Of a stretch of 64,000 bases of DNA, positions 35,125-48,587 are shown one piece after another; the stretch's first letter is position 1; each line of letters opens with the position of its first letter. Location: positions 186,001 through 250,000 of the forward strand of contig NJFT01000030.1 of assembly GCA_002221725.1 (NCBI GenBank), read 5' to 3'. The notes under the pieces were generated by a model that did not search any database, was not told the origin of the DNA, and saw only the letters and a list, made by a program, of their open reading frames with translations. The stretch comes from Scedosporium boydii. Taxonomy: Eukaryota > Ascomycota > Sordariomycetes > Microascales > Microascaceae. The position numbers were made by a program, and so were the translations under genes.

Positions 35125-36733
35125 GCTTGCGGCGTGGACAAGATGGGAGTCGAGGGAGCTCGTAGTCGCGCTTTTGGTATTATTCGAAGCTTGAGATCCA
35201 TTGCGAGAACAGATTCATTCTTCATTTTGATACCATCTTTCACGAACGCAGATCCGACATGCAGGTTCGGGACTAACAAAAGGTGACAGAGAATAAAGAT
35301 AATAGCAACAGGGACCCCGAAGCCGATCCGAAGCTAAGAGCCATAAGCAAGGAATAATAAAAGAAACAGCCCCTGCAGGCGGCCGAAATCCCTCCTCCGC
35401 CCCGACGATATTACAAGAACCCGCGAAATCGGTCACGTCTTCCTCCTTTTCTCGAATCCCAGCATAACGCGGGACACTAACTGCTGTCAAAGCCCTGCTC
35501 TTTGAACTGAAAAGTCGAATCCTCCGGCCTAGCGCAATTTCGAGAGTAATGAAGACATCTACGACAGGTTGCGCACTGCCACATCCCTTCCAATTTAAAC
35601 ATGATCCGTTTTTTGGAGTCCCAAAAAGAAGAGACAGTTGAATGAAATCCACCTGGTGTCAATCTAATACCTTTTTTTGAAAATTTAACCTGATTTTTCG
35701 GGGTCGCTCGGCGCTTTCTCCCACGGTCAACGCGATATGTCGTCGCTGTGTTGCTGTGTCTTATTGTCCCGACCGATAGTAAGATGGTTGAGTTCAACGC
35801 CACTCTGGGCTCTGGGCTCTTCTTGGCAGACTAAAACGTCAAAAGTAGTACAACTGTCGTCAAACTTGCCCGGGACCTGGCTTGCAAGACACTCCCACAA
35901 TTACCTCGGTCTTAAGACTCTTGGTTCCCGGATTTCCCAAGACAAGGGAAAGCTCCCCACCTCGCCAATCTATTTAAAGAAACAAATCATCAATATCCCG
36001 ATCTAATAAGTGTTGGATTAAAGAAATAACAGATTTAGCTCCAATTTCGGACATCCACTACAGAGTGGCATGTCGCTCATTTTTGGCGAAGTGGGCTAAA
36101 TCTAACAATAAGCCCCTCCCCTGACCAAAAAAGCGTTGAGATCGCTGTGGGGAGAGAAGAGGCCAAGTTGACACAGGAGCAAGCCGCGGAAGGAAGAGAG
36201 ATTAGGACGAGTCAGAATCCATGTTCTGGTGAAGTGGTAGTGATCCGGAATCCCAAAAGGAGGCGGGATTGAGCTAGCTCCTCTGCTGCGCAATGCCTCA
36301 CTCCTATTTCCTAGTTCCTCTCTCCCATTTCACGAACAGGATTCAGGACCAAGGATTTCGGCCGCAAGACACGGTTGCAAAACGGAAGACCAAAGGATCA
36401 AGCATCAATATTACTAGAACCCTCCATAGATATTATTCGATACGTACGGGCAACACCGCCTTCAAAATTGTCGTTTATACTTCGTACAGAAAATCTCAAT
36501 AGATGCCTAAAGAGCGAGAGCGAGAGAAAGGTAGATAAGACAAGAGAAGGAATGTCTGGTGTTTTCCGAACATGAGTTATGTTTTCTTTCTTTCACATCA
36601 CCTTTGATAGAAAATAAAACGTCCATCCCGTACCAGAGTGACATACAAAGTAAATAAATGTCGGAAAAAAAGTAAAAAAGAAACAATGAAATGGAGAAAA
36701 ATGAAACATGAAAATATCAAAAAATCTTGCGTG
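35125..36733. other. Intergenic, about 1.6 kb
   Basis: No gene recognised. Left part is the promoter side of the DUF3433 gene. A GTACTTCGTAC-like element (TACTTCGTACAG) lies at 36478-36489. Open frames at 35215-35803 have no known motif. Confidence 0.45.
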
Positions 36734-39700
36734 CTAATAGTGTAACCGCTGGCGAGTCGGTGTCGGAGCCGGTGCCATAGATTCTTCCGCCTGTCCCGGA
36801 AGTCCAGGCTCAACGTAATTCCTCCACTCATACACCCGATTCATCCCCCTCCCAGCGCCCGTCAACCCCGCCATCGTAGACCTCGGCGTCACCCCGTCAT
36901 CCGAATGCCGCCGCCTATGCGTCATCGGCGCGTGCATCATAGCCTCTTCGGGATACTCGTGCCGCGACGGTCGGCCGGGACCGGCCCTCTCGGGGGCGCG
37001 TGCCCCTCGACCCATGTTGAAAGCGTCCTCGTCCCCTGTATGCCGCCTCATTAGCGTAGGAACGGCAGGCACGGGCGGGGGCATCATTGGTACATGAGGA
37101 GGAAGAGGGCCGTGGCCGTGGCCGTGCGGACCACCCATCGGCATCAAAGGGGACAATGGGGATGGCGGGTGTTGCTGATGGATGTGAGGTGGCATATGGT
37201 GGAGGGGCTGGAGCTGCGGGTGCGGGACGCCCCGCTGAGGGGAGAATCTATCTGCGAGCCGTCTTTCCATCGAGGACCCCCTAACGCCTCGCGCCTTGCT
37301 AACGTCGGAAATGTAGTCTGCCGCCGTCCTGGCACTTCGGTCAAATCCATGCGGGACACCGGGCGCTTCATATCCATGGGGAACGGTGGGGGGAGCTGGC
37401 GGAACAACCGTCCCTCCTCTCATGTAGTCATCCCCCCCGCCGCCGCCACCACCGCCGCCACCACCGACCCTTCTCCTCCTGGGACTGATAGCAAGGGCCT
37501 CGTCGACACCGGCGAGCCCTCTATAGTCATCGTCATCGTCATAATCGTAACCGTCATCATCGTCGTCATCGTCATGCTCATCTTCCATCATTACGCGATG
37601 ATTCTCTTCAAATGCGTCACGCGGACGCATATGCGAATGGGAACGCTCTCGGTAGCGATGATCTCGAGGGGTCGAGTGCCTCTCGAATCGCGCAGCCAAG
37701 TCTCGCTCTCTGTACTCGTGTGCCGAGTGCACCGAGTGCCCAAACACCTCATCATCCAAATCACTTGCTCCTCGTCGTCCTAGCGGCGGTGCCGTCATAG
37801 GTGGCACGAAACGAGAGGAGCCATTTCGGTAAGTAGGCGTCATGGGGAATGTCTCTGATCTAGCTAGTGTGGGGACGGGAACAGGGTCAAAATCGTCATA
37901 GGGCTCTATCGGGTCATTGTTGAAGAAAGCACATTCGCAAGTGTTCCACTTTTCACCGCATATCATACAAAACTGGGCACCACATCGACTGGGGGGGGAA
38001 TGAGAGGTTAGCACTTGGTATAAATAGATGGGGTCATGTCACACATGTTAGTTGGAGAGGGAGGGTGGTGTCTTCTCTTTTTTTTTCCCTTCCTTTTTCT
38101 TTTTTTTTTTCTCACCCCCTTGAAAAATGCGGATGAAAAAAAAGGGGGCGGGAAGTGAAAGCGGTAAAGTGTGCGGGATAAATAAGGGCGGTGGTGAGGT
38201 GGCTTGCATGAGAGGGACAGCCTTGAGCTCAATGATAGGTTCGGATCTTACCATGTCATGTGGTCGCAGCCCTCCTTCAGCTCAACCATCGCCCTACACC
38301 TGTAGCAGCGCTGCCAGCCCTGTTCCTTGGCCTGCTGTAGAAACTTGTTCGTCGTTTCGTCGAGAGGGCAGTCTCGCGAAGAGTGCCACTTGCCGCTGCA
38401 GGTAGCACAAACCTTTGTATTGCACCGGGGGCACCGTCCGACTTTGCGTCCGGATTCTCTGGAGATGTGCTCCGGTTTGATCGGGGCGCCGCACTTCCTC
38501 GAAGGGCAATAAAGTCGATTTTTCGTCGAGTGTTCCACGAATTTGTGGTTCCAAACGTGCTTAAAATCCGAGTCGAATAAGTGGTCCACGTGCTTCAACG
38601 GGATAATCTTGTCGCAGCACTTGGGAGGCATGTGGTGCGAGTCTGTAACGGATAGCTTGAAGTTTTGCTTCAAGCATCCGTAACACACTCTATGTCCGCA
38701 CTTTAGCTTGGCAGTCTTGCCAGTGGGCAATTCGTCGAAACAAATAGCACAATTTGCCCTAGAACGTGGGAGGGCGAAACAAGTAGAGCCAACATGTCAG
38801 CGAGCTGAAGCAAGTGGATGTGGCCGGGGCAGCGGGCAATTTTCGAGGTTGACGATCGTGGCTACAAAAAGTGAACAAGGAAGAAAGACCCACAGTTTAT
38901 CGGATCGTTCGTATCCGTGAGAATCTCGAGAAAAAGGGTCAAATAGAGATGACCGTCTTGGCGATGTCGTTAGGCTAGCAGGTGTATGATAGCCGCCGTG
39001 TGTATTAGACCTCCTAATAGATTTAGGTTTGACATGGACAATGTCCGAACCGTGACCCCTTCTCCAAGACCTAATCTGGGGGTTAGCAAACACAACAAAG
39101 AACCGCCAACCCAGTAATACCACGACCGAGCCAAGAAGCTCTTAAGAAATGGCTTGGGATTGCAGACCTTCTCGAAGTGGGATAAGCGGCCAAGGGATCT
39201 TCGGATAGAGGGGGGTCGGGGAATCGATGGCGGATCTGGGGTGGTGTACTCCGAAGTTTGGATGGTGAGCGTCGACGGATTCCTTCACCGGGCCAGTCCC
39301 CACGTCTCCCGACTCTAGATCTAGATCTGTGTGTTGAAACGTGCCTTGATTCACCTCCCTCGTCTTCGTCTTCTTCTGTTTCTTCGTCCGAGTCCTCTTC
39401 GTCAGTTTCTTCTTCTTCTTCCAAGTCGTCAGAGTCGTCTTCTTCTTCGGTGGAGTCGTCAGAGTCGTCGTCGTTCTCTTCTACCTCTGGCACCAAGGGT
39501 ACTTTCGACTTTCTCGAGTATCTCGATTCGCTAGGTAGTGTCCGGCGATGGTGCCGAGTGGCCCTTCTCGGGGAACGTCGAGAGTCACTGCGGCGGGGGT
39601 CGTGATCGTCGTCTTGGCTCGAAGGTGTCCATGCATCGGATTCTCGATCGGAGTCGGAGACGGAGGTATGCGAGGATTGTTTAGATCCTGGGGTTGAGGC

Positions 39701-40090
39701 GAAATAACGAGGCGAAGCTGCCATATAATCTTTTCTAGAACTTCTACGACTATCCGTGCCTGAAGTGTGGTGGTCGTGGAGAATCGGGGGATCCCGCCTT
39801 TTCCTGTCTGGAGCAGAGGGGCGACGGGAGAGGGACATGACAGCGTTGGGCCTGGTGGACGGCGGCGGGGCGGGGAGGTGGTTGCTGCGTCGACGGGACG
39901 AAGAAGCTTGAGGCCTGGCGTCACTGCTTTCTATCTTTTCACGTTTGGCAGTTCGATCCCTGTACGGCGCGGAATGATGGCGATAGCCACTGCCTGCACT
40001 CCAATCATTCTCTCCCAGTGGGGAAGGCATTCGATGATGCCGTCTTCGGCTGGACCGCCTATCGAGCTCATCGCCGTCGGGAAAAGCCAT
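36734..40090 (-). CDS. RBR-type (RING-IBR-RING) E3 ubiquitin ligase
   Basis: The minus-strand exons are 40090 to about 39168, about 39070-38894, 38758-38252 and 37988-36734, giving about 953 residues. The last two introns (135 and 263 nt) have GTGGGT and GTAAGA donors and are firm. The first junction is unsure: it needs a frame change and the best match has a weak GTCTGC donor. N-terminal residues 1-365 are disordered and very Ser/Arg-rich with an acidic run (about 200-245). RING1 begins near residue 370 with CAICFDELPTGKTAKLKCGHRVCYGCL. An IBR follows: CPSRKCGAP, CPRCNTKVCATCSGKWHSSRDC. RING2 is CYRCRAMVELKEGCDHMTCRCGAQFCMICG, whose Cys in GCDHM (near 531) matches the catalytic thioester Cys of Ariadne/Parkin-type RBR ligases. 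The C-terminal 400 residues are low-complexity, with an Asp-rich and Gly/His/Pro-rich tail. Confidence 0.9.
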
Positions 40091-43000
40091 TGGAATCCCT
40101 TAGTCAGCCTCAACATTCAAAGACGGGTTGGACAGGATTCCGTTTTGATCGGGCTGCGATTTATTATCGAAAGGGGGCGTGTGGTATCGACTTCAGGCCT
40201 ATTTTGGCGGTAGGATGGACAGCTGGACAGCCGTGAGTGGACGGTTCTCGTGCATGCATCTAGCTATGATTGGGTTTCAACACGGACCGCATAACTCCAG
40301 ATGCAGCCACTCGAATTAATTTTTTTTTCTCCCTTTTTCTTACGCTTCTGAAATTGTGCGTTGTTTCGGGAGGGACGTGGGTTTTTTTGTTCGTTGTTCG
40401 CCCTGAATGAACCAACGGAAGTTGTCAGTTAGTATAAGTTGGGTCCGGGGCTAAAGTAGACACGAGAGGATCAGATTGTCGTCCCGGTTTTTGCCTCGCA
40501 GGAGTGACAGGTGGCTAGACAATCGGGGGGATTGGGCAGGAAGTTCAGGTATAAGGCACTGCCGACCAGGGGGGGAGGAAATATGGGTATAGGACCGGGG
40601 GAAAATGGATTAACGGAACAGGAATGGGAGAACCTCGATTTGAACTGATTGTCCAACCAAAAGTTCTCGGGTGGGACGTATACAGCAGCAAGCAGCAAGC
40701 AGGAGCAGCACCAGCAGATGAGAACATGAAGGAATAGGAGAAGGGGAACGGACTTATGCTGGCTCTCCGTGTTACTTCTCTTGGATCTCCTTCACGATGG
40801 CGGCAACGACGCCGGCGAGTCTCGCGAGGAGAGGAGAAGAGCAGTCAAGGGAATCACGATATTGACGAGAGGCACAGCGGTTTTCGTGTCGTGGATGAGA
40901 AGAGTCGCCGTTGTCAAGACGCGAGAACAATAATAACAAGGGCGGTCGGCGGGGACGAGACCCATACGTGACAGGGCCCAGGCCAGGCCAACAGTCGCTC
41001 GTTTGGTCGCTGGGGGCCACAGTCCTAGGGGGCGAGGTAATAGAGCCTACCAAGCCTCTGTCGGTCGATCCAGCACAACGCGCAGCTCGGTCGAACCGGT
41101 CCTACGAGGCCGATTTATTATCAGGAGGGCGAAGCGAGAGTCCAGACCGGGCAAGGGTTATTCGATGGACAAGGTAGTAGCTTAGTTTTCGAGAACAAGC
41201 GGTGTCGTGGTTGTGGCACCAGGAGATAGACAAGAGAGATGAACCAGCAGCTCTTTCAAGGATATTCGAGTGCTTGAGCGGAGAAAGGCGATGAAGACGT
41301 ACTTCGTAAAAGCGGGAGAGTTTGGCTTGGCTCAAATGGGAGCCTGCAGAGTGTCTCGTCCTCTTCCCCAAGCCATCAGCCAGAGGAGGTTAGTTTGGGA
41401 AATCAGGAGGCTGAACTTGGGGCCTCACTGTTTTCGTTCGATGATGATGAGTCCGTGCTGTCATCTGCCCCTCTACAGGACAGGGGACGTTTGCCTGCAC
41501 CAGTCACAAAGGGGAATAGGAAGTGGATGGGCAGTGGACAGACGTCGCTGATAGGCGAGTCACTCAAGACTCAACCGCATGAGCTTGCACAAAACCTGGA
41601 AAGGGAATTGATTCTTCAGGTGTCACAGTGTCCAGAGTCCCCTGAGTCACGTGTACGTTGCAGAACTTGGTGCTACCGGCCCCGAACAATCTTGGAAGGT
41701 GTTCCCAGCCCCAGCAAGATTTCCAGAGTTCAAGGACGAAAGTACTTGACAGTTGATTCATGTACCTCTACTTTGTCCATCAAGAACTGGCAAAGTACAT
41801 GAGGTATGGAGGTTGGAGTCCCCTGTCCTCACGATATTGATCGTCCGTTTCCTCACTCGACTCTATTCTCTGCTTGACCAAAATCAACGACAACAGCCTG
41901 GACCTAGATTAATAGTTTACGAGGCAACGGACGGATGATCCCCGATCCAGGGTCCAGTCTTGAAGAAAGCACTAGGTGGTCTCCAACGGCACAGGCTCCG
42001 GGTGTTTCACCCAGCGGGCTGCGACGAAGTTAATAGTGCCATTAGTGGGTGCCACCCTGTGTTCCTAGCACAAGCATCGAGCCTAGTGTGCAGCCTACAG
42101 GCAGTGTATGGAGGCCTGGCGGCCTCGGCCCGAGCGCTAAAAGCGGGGTCGGCCGCTAAAGCTGGGCTGGCTGCCCTCATCCGCCGTGGCATGACCCCTG
42201 GCTTCGGTTGGTGAGAGTTGCACCACCACGAAGTATGACCACTTCTTTCAGATTACATCGATTTCGTATACTACGGGCGGTCCGAGAAATTTGAGAGTAT
42301 CTACTCAGCTTATCAGAAGCATCCCGTCCGAATGAGTATTGGTGCTGGTAGACACAGCACGGGTCGATCTCCTGCTTCATCAACTGCACATCGAACCAAG
42401 CCATCTTGTTTAGACTGGCGTCCTCTCTGCGCACTGCCTCATCCAATGCCCCATCACCAAGCATGAACAGACCCATATTACCCTCCTACAACGACGAAAA
42501 CGAGTCGATGTCGATTCCCCGCTCTCTCCAAGCCCCCACCGCCTCAATCCCGGAACGAGCCTCCATCCCTTCCAAGTGACTCCTGCAGCATGCTCCAAAC
42601 CGAGAAGAGATGCACAAGCTGACCGCATGAGAAACCAGAGGCGAAAAAGACCGGAGGTGTTCTCTCGACCTACCATCCCTGCCTTAGGAGGGTATCTTGC
42701 CAGCCCTGCCGCCCCGCTAACAGGGCTTCCGGCACCTGTATGGTTTGTATCCATCCCCTTGGCATCGGGAGGAAGGAACAACCCCAAGTGCTTTCCTTCC
42801 TTGCATGCGAGATGCCAACCACTCAAAACTAGATAACGTGAGATACCTCAATACCTCGGTACATCAAGTGAGCCCACGAGAATAACAGCTTACGAGGGAG
42901 GTACTTCACACATCGTATCAGATGTTGCCTCTGTCCGCCATTGTCTTGTGTTTCCATCCACGATGTCCCAAGCCCTTGCACTTACATCAAATGATCAAGA

Positions 43001-44192
43001 ACCAGTTGATCCATCCATCTTCTTATCGCCCTCCTGCAGTACCGCACATCTCAGCTCTTGGGTCCACTGCTGACGACAATGTCTTAAACCCGGAAGCACA
43101 GCGGCGGGCCACAGCAGGGCTTGGAGAGAATCCAAGCCCATCATGCTGCCGTCGAGTTAAAGCAGCGCAACAGGTGCAACACTTGAATTTCCCTTTCCCT
43201 TTCCATCTCCGTAGCACAAAGTGAAAGCCACGTTGCCTCTGTCATCCCAATAAGCGGCTCGTCTGTCCCGAAGAAGAAGACAGCAAAAAGAAAAAGGAAG
43301 ACCAAGACCAAGACAGATAGCTTCAGAACGGCAAACAGAGCCATCTTCAAGATCGCCGGGATAGTACGAGCTATTCGAAGCTTTGAGCCATGCCCGTACC
43401 CGTCAGTATTTCCTACGAACATGCTCCTCAAGCGAGAGACATGACAACGCAGGTCCCGATATCCAGCTTATTATCTTGAGAACGAGGTTGCACGTAGCAT
43501 CCCAGCCTCAGGTTGATAACACCTTCCATCTCCGGCGAGGTGCCTACTGCTGCGCCATTGGTGTGTGACTTTCTCCGGTAGCACAGCGTCTCTTCATTTC
43601 TAGTGGTGATTCTCCGGAATGGAGATTACGCTTCAGAGGGCACCGGCACTCCATGATTCTTGTGATACACTCGGCAGTCTACATAGCATTTACATCCAGT
43701 TTCTTTTTTAGGATGCTCCGAGTGGAGTCTACGCTTTTCACAGCTTTGGTGTTGTACACCCCCTTGCAGTTAGGTTAAAAACGGTGCTCGATGGTATACA
43801 GCCTCTACAATGGGCTAGAGCTAAAGGAAACCGATATCAAACTAACGGTCCATGACTTTGCTCTATATAACCTAGTTTCGATGGGGTGATTCCAATTCCC
43901 TCACGAGCCAGGACTACCTTCGGTGATGGAGCCCTGCCAGAGGGGGATTTGCGTGCCTCTACCGCCATTTGCGAAACCAGAGAAGAGCGAAACGCATTCA
44001 ATATCTCAAGTGGATACCTGAAGAAGAAACAAAAATGAAAAGAAGAGGAAAAAGAAAACGCAAAGAGCCATCATCGAAGGCGAAGGACCTCTGGGACCAT
44101 CAAACAGGTAATACATCCTCGCCTCGACTTGACCAAACATTGGCCTATCCGCTCATATCTGCACCGTTAGGCGAGCATCATGCTTTGAACCC
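40091..44192. other. Gene-free stretch of 4.1 kb
   Basis: I looked on both strands and recognise no gene. Short open frames (for example 41395-41802, 41960-42214 and 42410-42826) have no known motif. A GC-rich patch lies at about 42110-42190 and a GTACTTCGTA element at 41299-41308. Simple repeats are scarce. Confidence 0.45.
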
Positions 44193-45696
44193 TCACTCAT
44201 GTCCACAGTGATAGAGCTTGCGCTTGCCCTTCCCCGTGCGCGGCATCACGCAAGTGCAGGGTCCAGACGACGAGCCCCTATTGCGGTCCTGCATGACACA
44301 TGGGCTAGGAACCAGGTTATGGGGATGAATCATGGCCTTGGGCATACCCGTAGCACGGCAGATCCTATGGGCCAGGGGGAAAGTGCACCGGATGCAGCCT
44401 GTACAATTGGGAGCGCAACGCTCGCCCTCCTTGGGCTTGTAGCAAATCTGCTCGACGATTAGGTCGAGCCAGCCGGCCAGGTGGCTGTCCAACCACTCGT
44501 GGTAGAGAGGCGAGGTGAGTGTATACGCGCCGCAATAAGCATCGAAGATCTTCATATACTTCCTGTATCCCTTGACGAACTTTTCCGTGTCCATGATGCC
44601 GAGGTATGCCATGGAGCCTCCCTAGAGCTCTGACAGGCATCCGATTCGGGAAATGACCCAAGCCCGCACAAGGTCGGGGTACACAGCATCGCAGTTCATA
44701 TCCATTCCTTCCTGGAATTGTTCACGGAAGTCACGGCCCGGACCGAGCTTCAAGACGAATTGGGCAAAGTCCTCCTGGACCCAGGGCTCTCGCTTGACGA
44801 TGGAGAGAATCTTTCGGTCCTCGTACACATCCCAGTCCTGAATCGTGGTGGTCCAGGTAGCACGCAAGCCGACAGGATCGAAAGCCAACGTCTTGCTGGG
44901 TTCGGTGTCTGTGACCAGCTTGTATACGACGTGCTTGGTGGGGATCCAGTCAAGGGTTCTCTCGGACTTGAGGACGCTGGCATCGTTGACATCGAAATGG
45001 ATGATTTCGATAGATCGGATAGGAAAACCTTTTCATACAAAGATTAGCCACCCATTTTTTGGGCTCCGCTCCAGCCCAGGGACTTCAATCTCTCTCTCCC
45101 TCTCCCTGGAAAATGGTGTGGTGAAGGGGGATGAAAACTTACAAGCCATAAGCTTCCAGAAGAATGGCGCATACAGCAGATGCAAATCGTTCTCAGCCCT
45201 TTCCAAAAGGCTCATTTTGAAGGGGCCGGGATATTGGATGCGGCCGAGGGGGGGCCACAAGATCGAATCAGCATGATGGACTTCGGCAGCCACTTTGTCA
45301 GTGTGGTCATGGGCCCATCCCAGCCGACCCTGGAGAACCATGGCCTTGCAGATGTACGCGGCTCGGGCGAGGTAGAGTCGCATGTATGCCCACTCGCAGA
45401 CATGTCGATGGCCTTTTTTGTCGAGAGGGAAAGACTGGGGCATACAAAAGTACTGGGGCCCTGTATGGTCGTCCATCACACAGCCAGGGCAAATGAGGGC
45501 TTTTGGGTTCTTGCAGACTGCGCAGGGTCCGTGGTTTACGAACATCTCGCTCAATACGAAGTCCGGGCTGCTACCAAAGTCAGCTTGGTCACACTTTTGA
45601 CAAGAGAGCAGTCGTATGAAGGCTGATTTGGGAGGATATGGCTTGTGGAACTTACCCATCCATGCCTTCAAATTTTCCCTCCCACGAAAGTGCCAT
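44193..45696 (-). CDS. MYND-type zinc-finger protein with an in-frame TAG
   Basis: Three minus-strand exons: 45696-45656, 45570-45143 and 45028-44193 (introns 85 and 114 nt). The protein begins MALSWEGKFEGMDG, then GSPDFVLSEMFVNHGPCAVCKNP. A MYND-like finger has Cys30-x2-Cys33, Cys41-x2-Cys44, Cys56 and His/Cys at 68-72 (GHRHVC). The next parts are YMRLYLARAAYICKAMVLQG, SLLERAENDLHLLYAPFFWKLMAC and, after the second intron, SIEIIHFDVNDASV and YEDRKILSIVKREPWVQEDFAQF. The frame then meets TAG at 44622-44624, after CLSEL, and continues in the same frame for 142 codons with a second Cys-rich part (CYKPKEGERCAPNCTGCIRC, SGPCTCV). The product is either a protein truncated at the TAG, a full protein if the TAG lies in a 49-nt intron (about 44622-44670), or a pseudogene. 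MYND proteins act in protein binding; this one's function is unknown. Confidence 0.78.
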
Positions 45697-47051
45697 GATT
45701 GATAGAAGTGTGGAGATATTTTTCTGAGGTGTGAACAGGTTTTTGTGGATGACAAAAAACACTGTCTTGACTCCGAGCCAGACTTGGTTTGGATATGGAA
45801 GAGAAAGGAAAATTTTTGTGGGCATGACAGATGTGAAGATCTTTGACACTCTCTTCTTGGGGTTGAGGATTGGGCAAAGGAAGGTACTATGAGGGACCTC
45901 AAGGGCTGAAGACTGTGAAGGATCACTCTTTCCAAGTCTCCCTTCACATTTGTAGCCCTTTGAGTGGTTGCCATAGTGAGTTGTGGAAGATTCTAGTTTG
46001 AGATGGAGTCATGAAGTGTGGTTGGTGGCACAGGGTAAGAGCGATGATTCTCCATGGCTGCTATGCTAGACTACAGGAGAGCTATTTCCTGACCTCCAGA
46101 TTGAAGAAGAGCCAGGCGATGCTCATAAGGAGATAAAGCAGCTGGCGCAAATGGATATTCGCTCTTCAGCAAGGTTGGATCCCCGAGATGGGATGTTGCT
46201 GATGTTTAACAGGTTCAAGGGTAGAATTTCTACTGGCTATCTGATTATCTAATTCCTAGAAGCATTCCTGACTCGATATCAGATCCAAGAAACAGCTTTG
46301 GGAACAAGCGGGCGTGGTTAGTTCCCCGTCGATGGACCTTTTCTGACCTTTTTCTGCCCGTCCCTGAGTATTGGAGGCAAGTCCAGGTTGAAGAGACCGG
46401 GGAATATCACGAAATACGGGACCAAAAAGACATATAGAACAAGCAAATAGTAAAGACCGAGCGAGTATTGCGCCAGGGCATTCCACGCTCCTCAAGGCGT
46501 AGATCTTCCAACCCAGCACACTTCCATCGTTCTCGACCGGGAGGATCACCTAGTGAAGTCCGATCGAGCTACCCACGAAGGATACTTCCAACTAAAGAAA
46601 CCGTCAAATTTTCTTGGAACGAAATGGTTCTCGACATTGATGTGTACCATGGAAAAACGGCATGGGGCAGTCCAGAGGATCCCTTTCGCATCATGAACTC
46701 ATACTACACCCCAGTTTCCCTAGCAAATATCCTTCCTAACAAGAGCCCCAATTCTTCATGCAAAAGAAAAGCAAAATCGAGCCCCTCCAAGCTCAAGGAA
46801 AAGCCTCATCCACTAGAAAAGTCATACCAGCAACGTCTCACACTCATGAAGCGAGCCGCACAATGTTCATTCTGGGCGTCGTTCCTGCACTTCCTCGAGC
46901 CTAGACAAAACAACCAGCTCCCACTGCTACTTTTCCCCAGCAAGTAACACTAGAACTAAGTAAGAACGGCAACTCGTACAGCATCCTGCTTAAAACCTCA
47001 CGCTGGCCATCTCTAACCCTCTCCGAAGCTATATCCATCTCCATCTGCCCG

Positions 47052-47087
47052 TCCCACCCACCCACCCACCCACACACACACACACAC
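47052..47087. repeat. Simple repeats CCCA and CA
   Basis: A short run of CCCA units at 47052-47070 passes straight into a CA dinucleotide repeat ending at about 47087. The lengths are modest, and it is flanked by unique DNA. Confidence 0.85.
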
Positions 47088-48560
47088 AAAACTCTTGACA
47101 CACACTTCGAAGAATCTTAAATTAACAAAAATTTCTGGAAAGCCTGCTCCGGAGTAAGGGAGAAAAAAATAGCAAGGCCAAGAAGGGGGGGGGGAGGGTA
47201 AAGTGGCTAATTAGTAGAAGTGCGACTCCCTTTACGAGATGCCTTTCGCCCCTCTGTCAGGAAGCAGACAGAATAGGGCGTTACTAAATAATAGTTACCC
47301 TCAACCCCATCTCGCTAAACACTCTGAAAAAGGTCAGACGTCATGTCTCTCTCCTGTGCTACGTTAGAGTTAATATTGCGAAAACAAGAAACTTGAAATG
47401 CAAACGCTGCCCCAACCATCTCGTCAGGGTCCACCCATCTCCAGGCCCAGGGCCTCAAAAGTCATGCCCAAGAGTAAATAAATTACTCAAGACCCCAACG
47501 CTTGGATGGGTGTAAGGGAGGAGAGGGAAAAGGGAGAAGGGAGAAGTGAATCATCTGCCGCCGAGAAATCTGACCGCCGGCTGATCTCCCTCGGCACACA
47601 CTTGGCCATATATCTCAACGGCGTAAACATCATCCCAGTATGCGAGGCTTCGATTCAGAGTAACCACATCAATTGATGTCATTCCTCTCGAGCCAGCGAG
47701 CTTAGAAGTGCATGCTCAACTAAATGAATACACCGCATAGAGGCAGACGAAGAAAAACAACACTCCATCAGGAACATTCACATAGCAAGAGAGGGGACGG
47801 CATTGTTGCGCTCTTATTATATTATATATAATACATCTTACACCCAAGCGCAGTGAGGACCCCATCGTCCCCGAGAAAACGAGGTTCACGAATAAAATGC
47901 TCCAAAAATATGTGGTGTTTCAAGCGGCTTTCAAAAAAAAAAAAAAAAAAATCAATGTCAACCTTGGAAAAACGTTGCGACCCAGACACGCCAGGGACCC
48001 GATTTGGGGAATAAAAAAGCACCACCCATGTTCCAAGTTCATCAAAGTCATGAGAGAGAGAGCAGACAGAATAACAGAGTAAAAAGAGAAGGAAAACAGG
48101 AAGAAAACAACTCGCCAAAAATGGTAAGAAAAATATAAAATAATAAATCATTCTCCAACCAGAGTAGGAAAGAATTAACATCCCACGGCCCCCCATTGAT
48201 ATAAAAAAATCCACGACAATGCCAACAGAAAGGAGGGACAGTCCCACCGTGTGTCCCTCATGGGATCCCCAAATTCCATTTGGCGCTTTGGCCGCACGCC
48301 GGGACAGGGGAGAGAAGAGACTTCGCATCCGGACACATGGACTCGGTTGTAGTCATCTTCGGATAGCGGCAAGGCGAGATGGAGTCGGCGGCGGGGAAAG
48401 TATCGGGTATCTAAGCAGGTGCAAGATCGACCAGCGGAAAGGATAGCAACAATTGTAGCCAGGCCAGTAGAACCGGACACTTTCCGCATTGCCATGAGAC
48501 GAGGAAGAAGAGAAAATGCGAAAGAGCAAGCCGCTTTGTTCCTGTCCTCCCTCACCACTA

Positions 48561-48587
48561 TCCCTCTCCCTCTCCCTCTCCCTCTCC
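48561..48587. repeat. Simple repeat, TCTCCC units
   Basis: About four copies of a CT-rich hexamer (CTCTCC/TCTCCC) in a row, in the middle of the gene-free stretch. Confidence 0.85.

Noticed and set aside
39258..39605. Serine-rich plus-strand open frame
   Set aside because: It is the complement of the Asp/Glu-rich coding run of the RBR ligase.
41960..42214. Ala/Gly-rich short frame in a GC-rich patch
   Set aside because: Composition explains the open frame; no homology-like motif.
46468..46947. A 159-codon open frame on the plus strand
   Set aside because: No known motif and no clear start context or introns; left as unannotated rather than called a gene.
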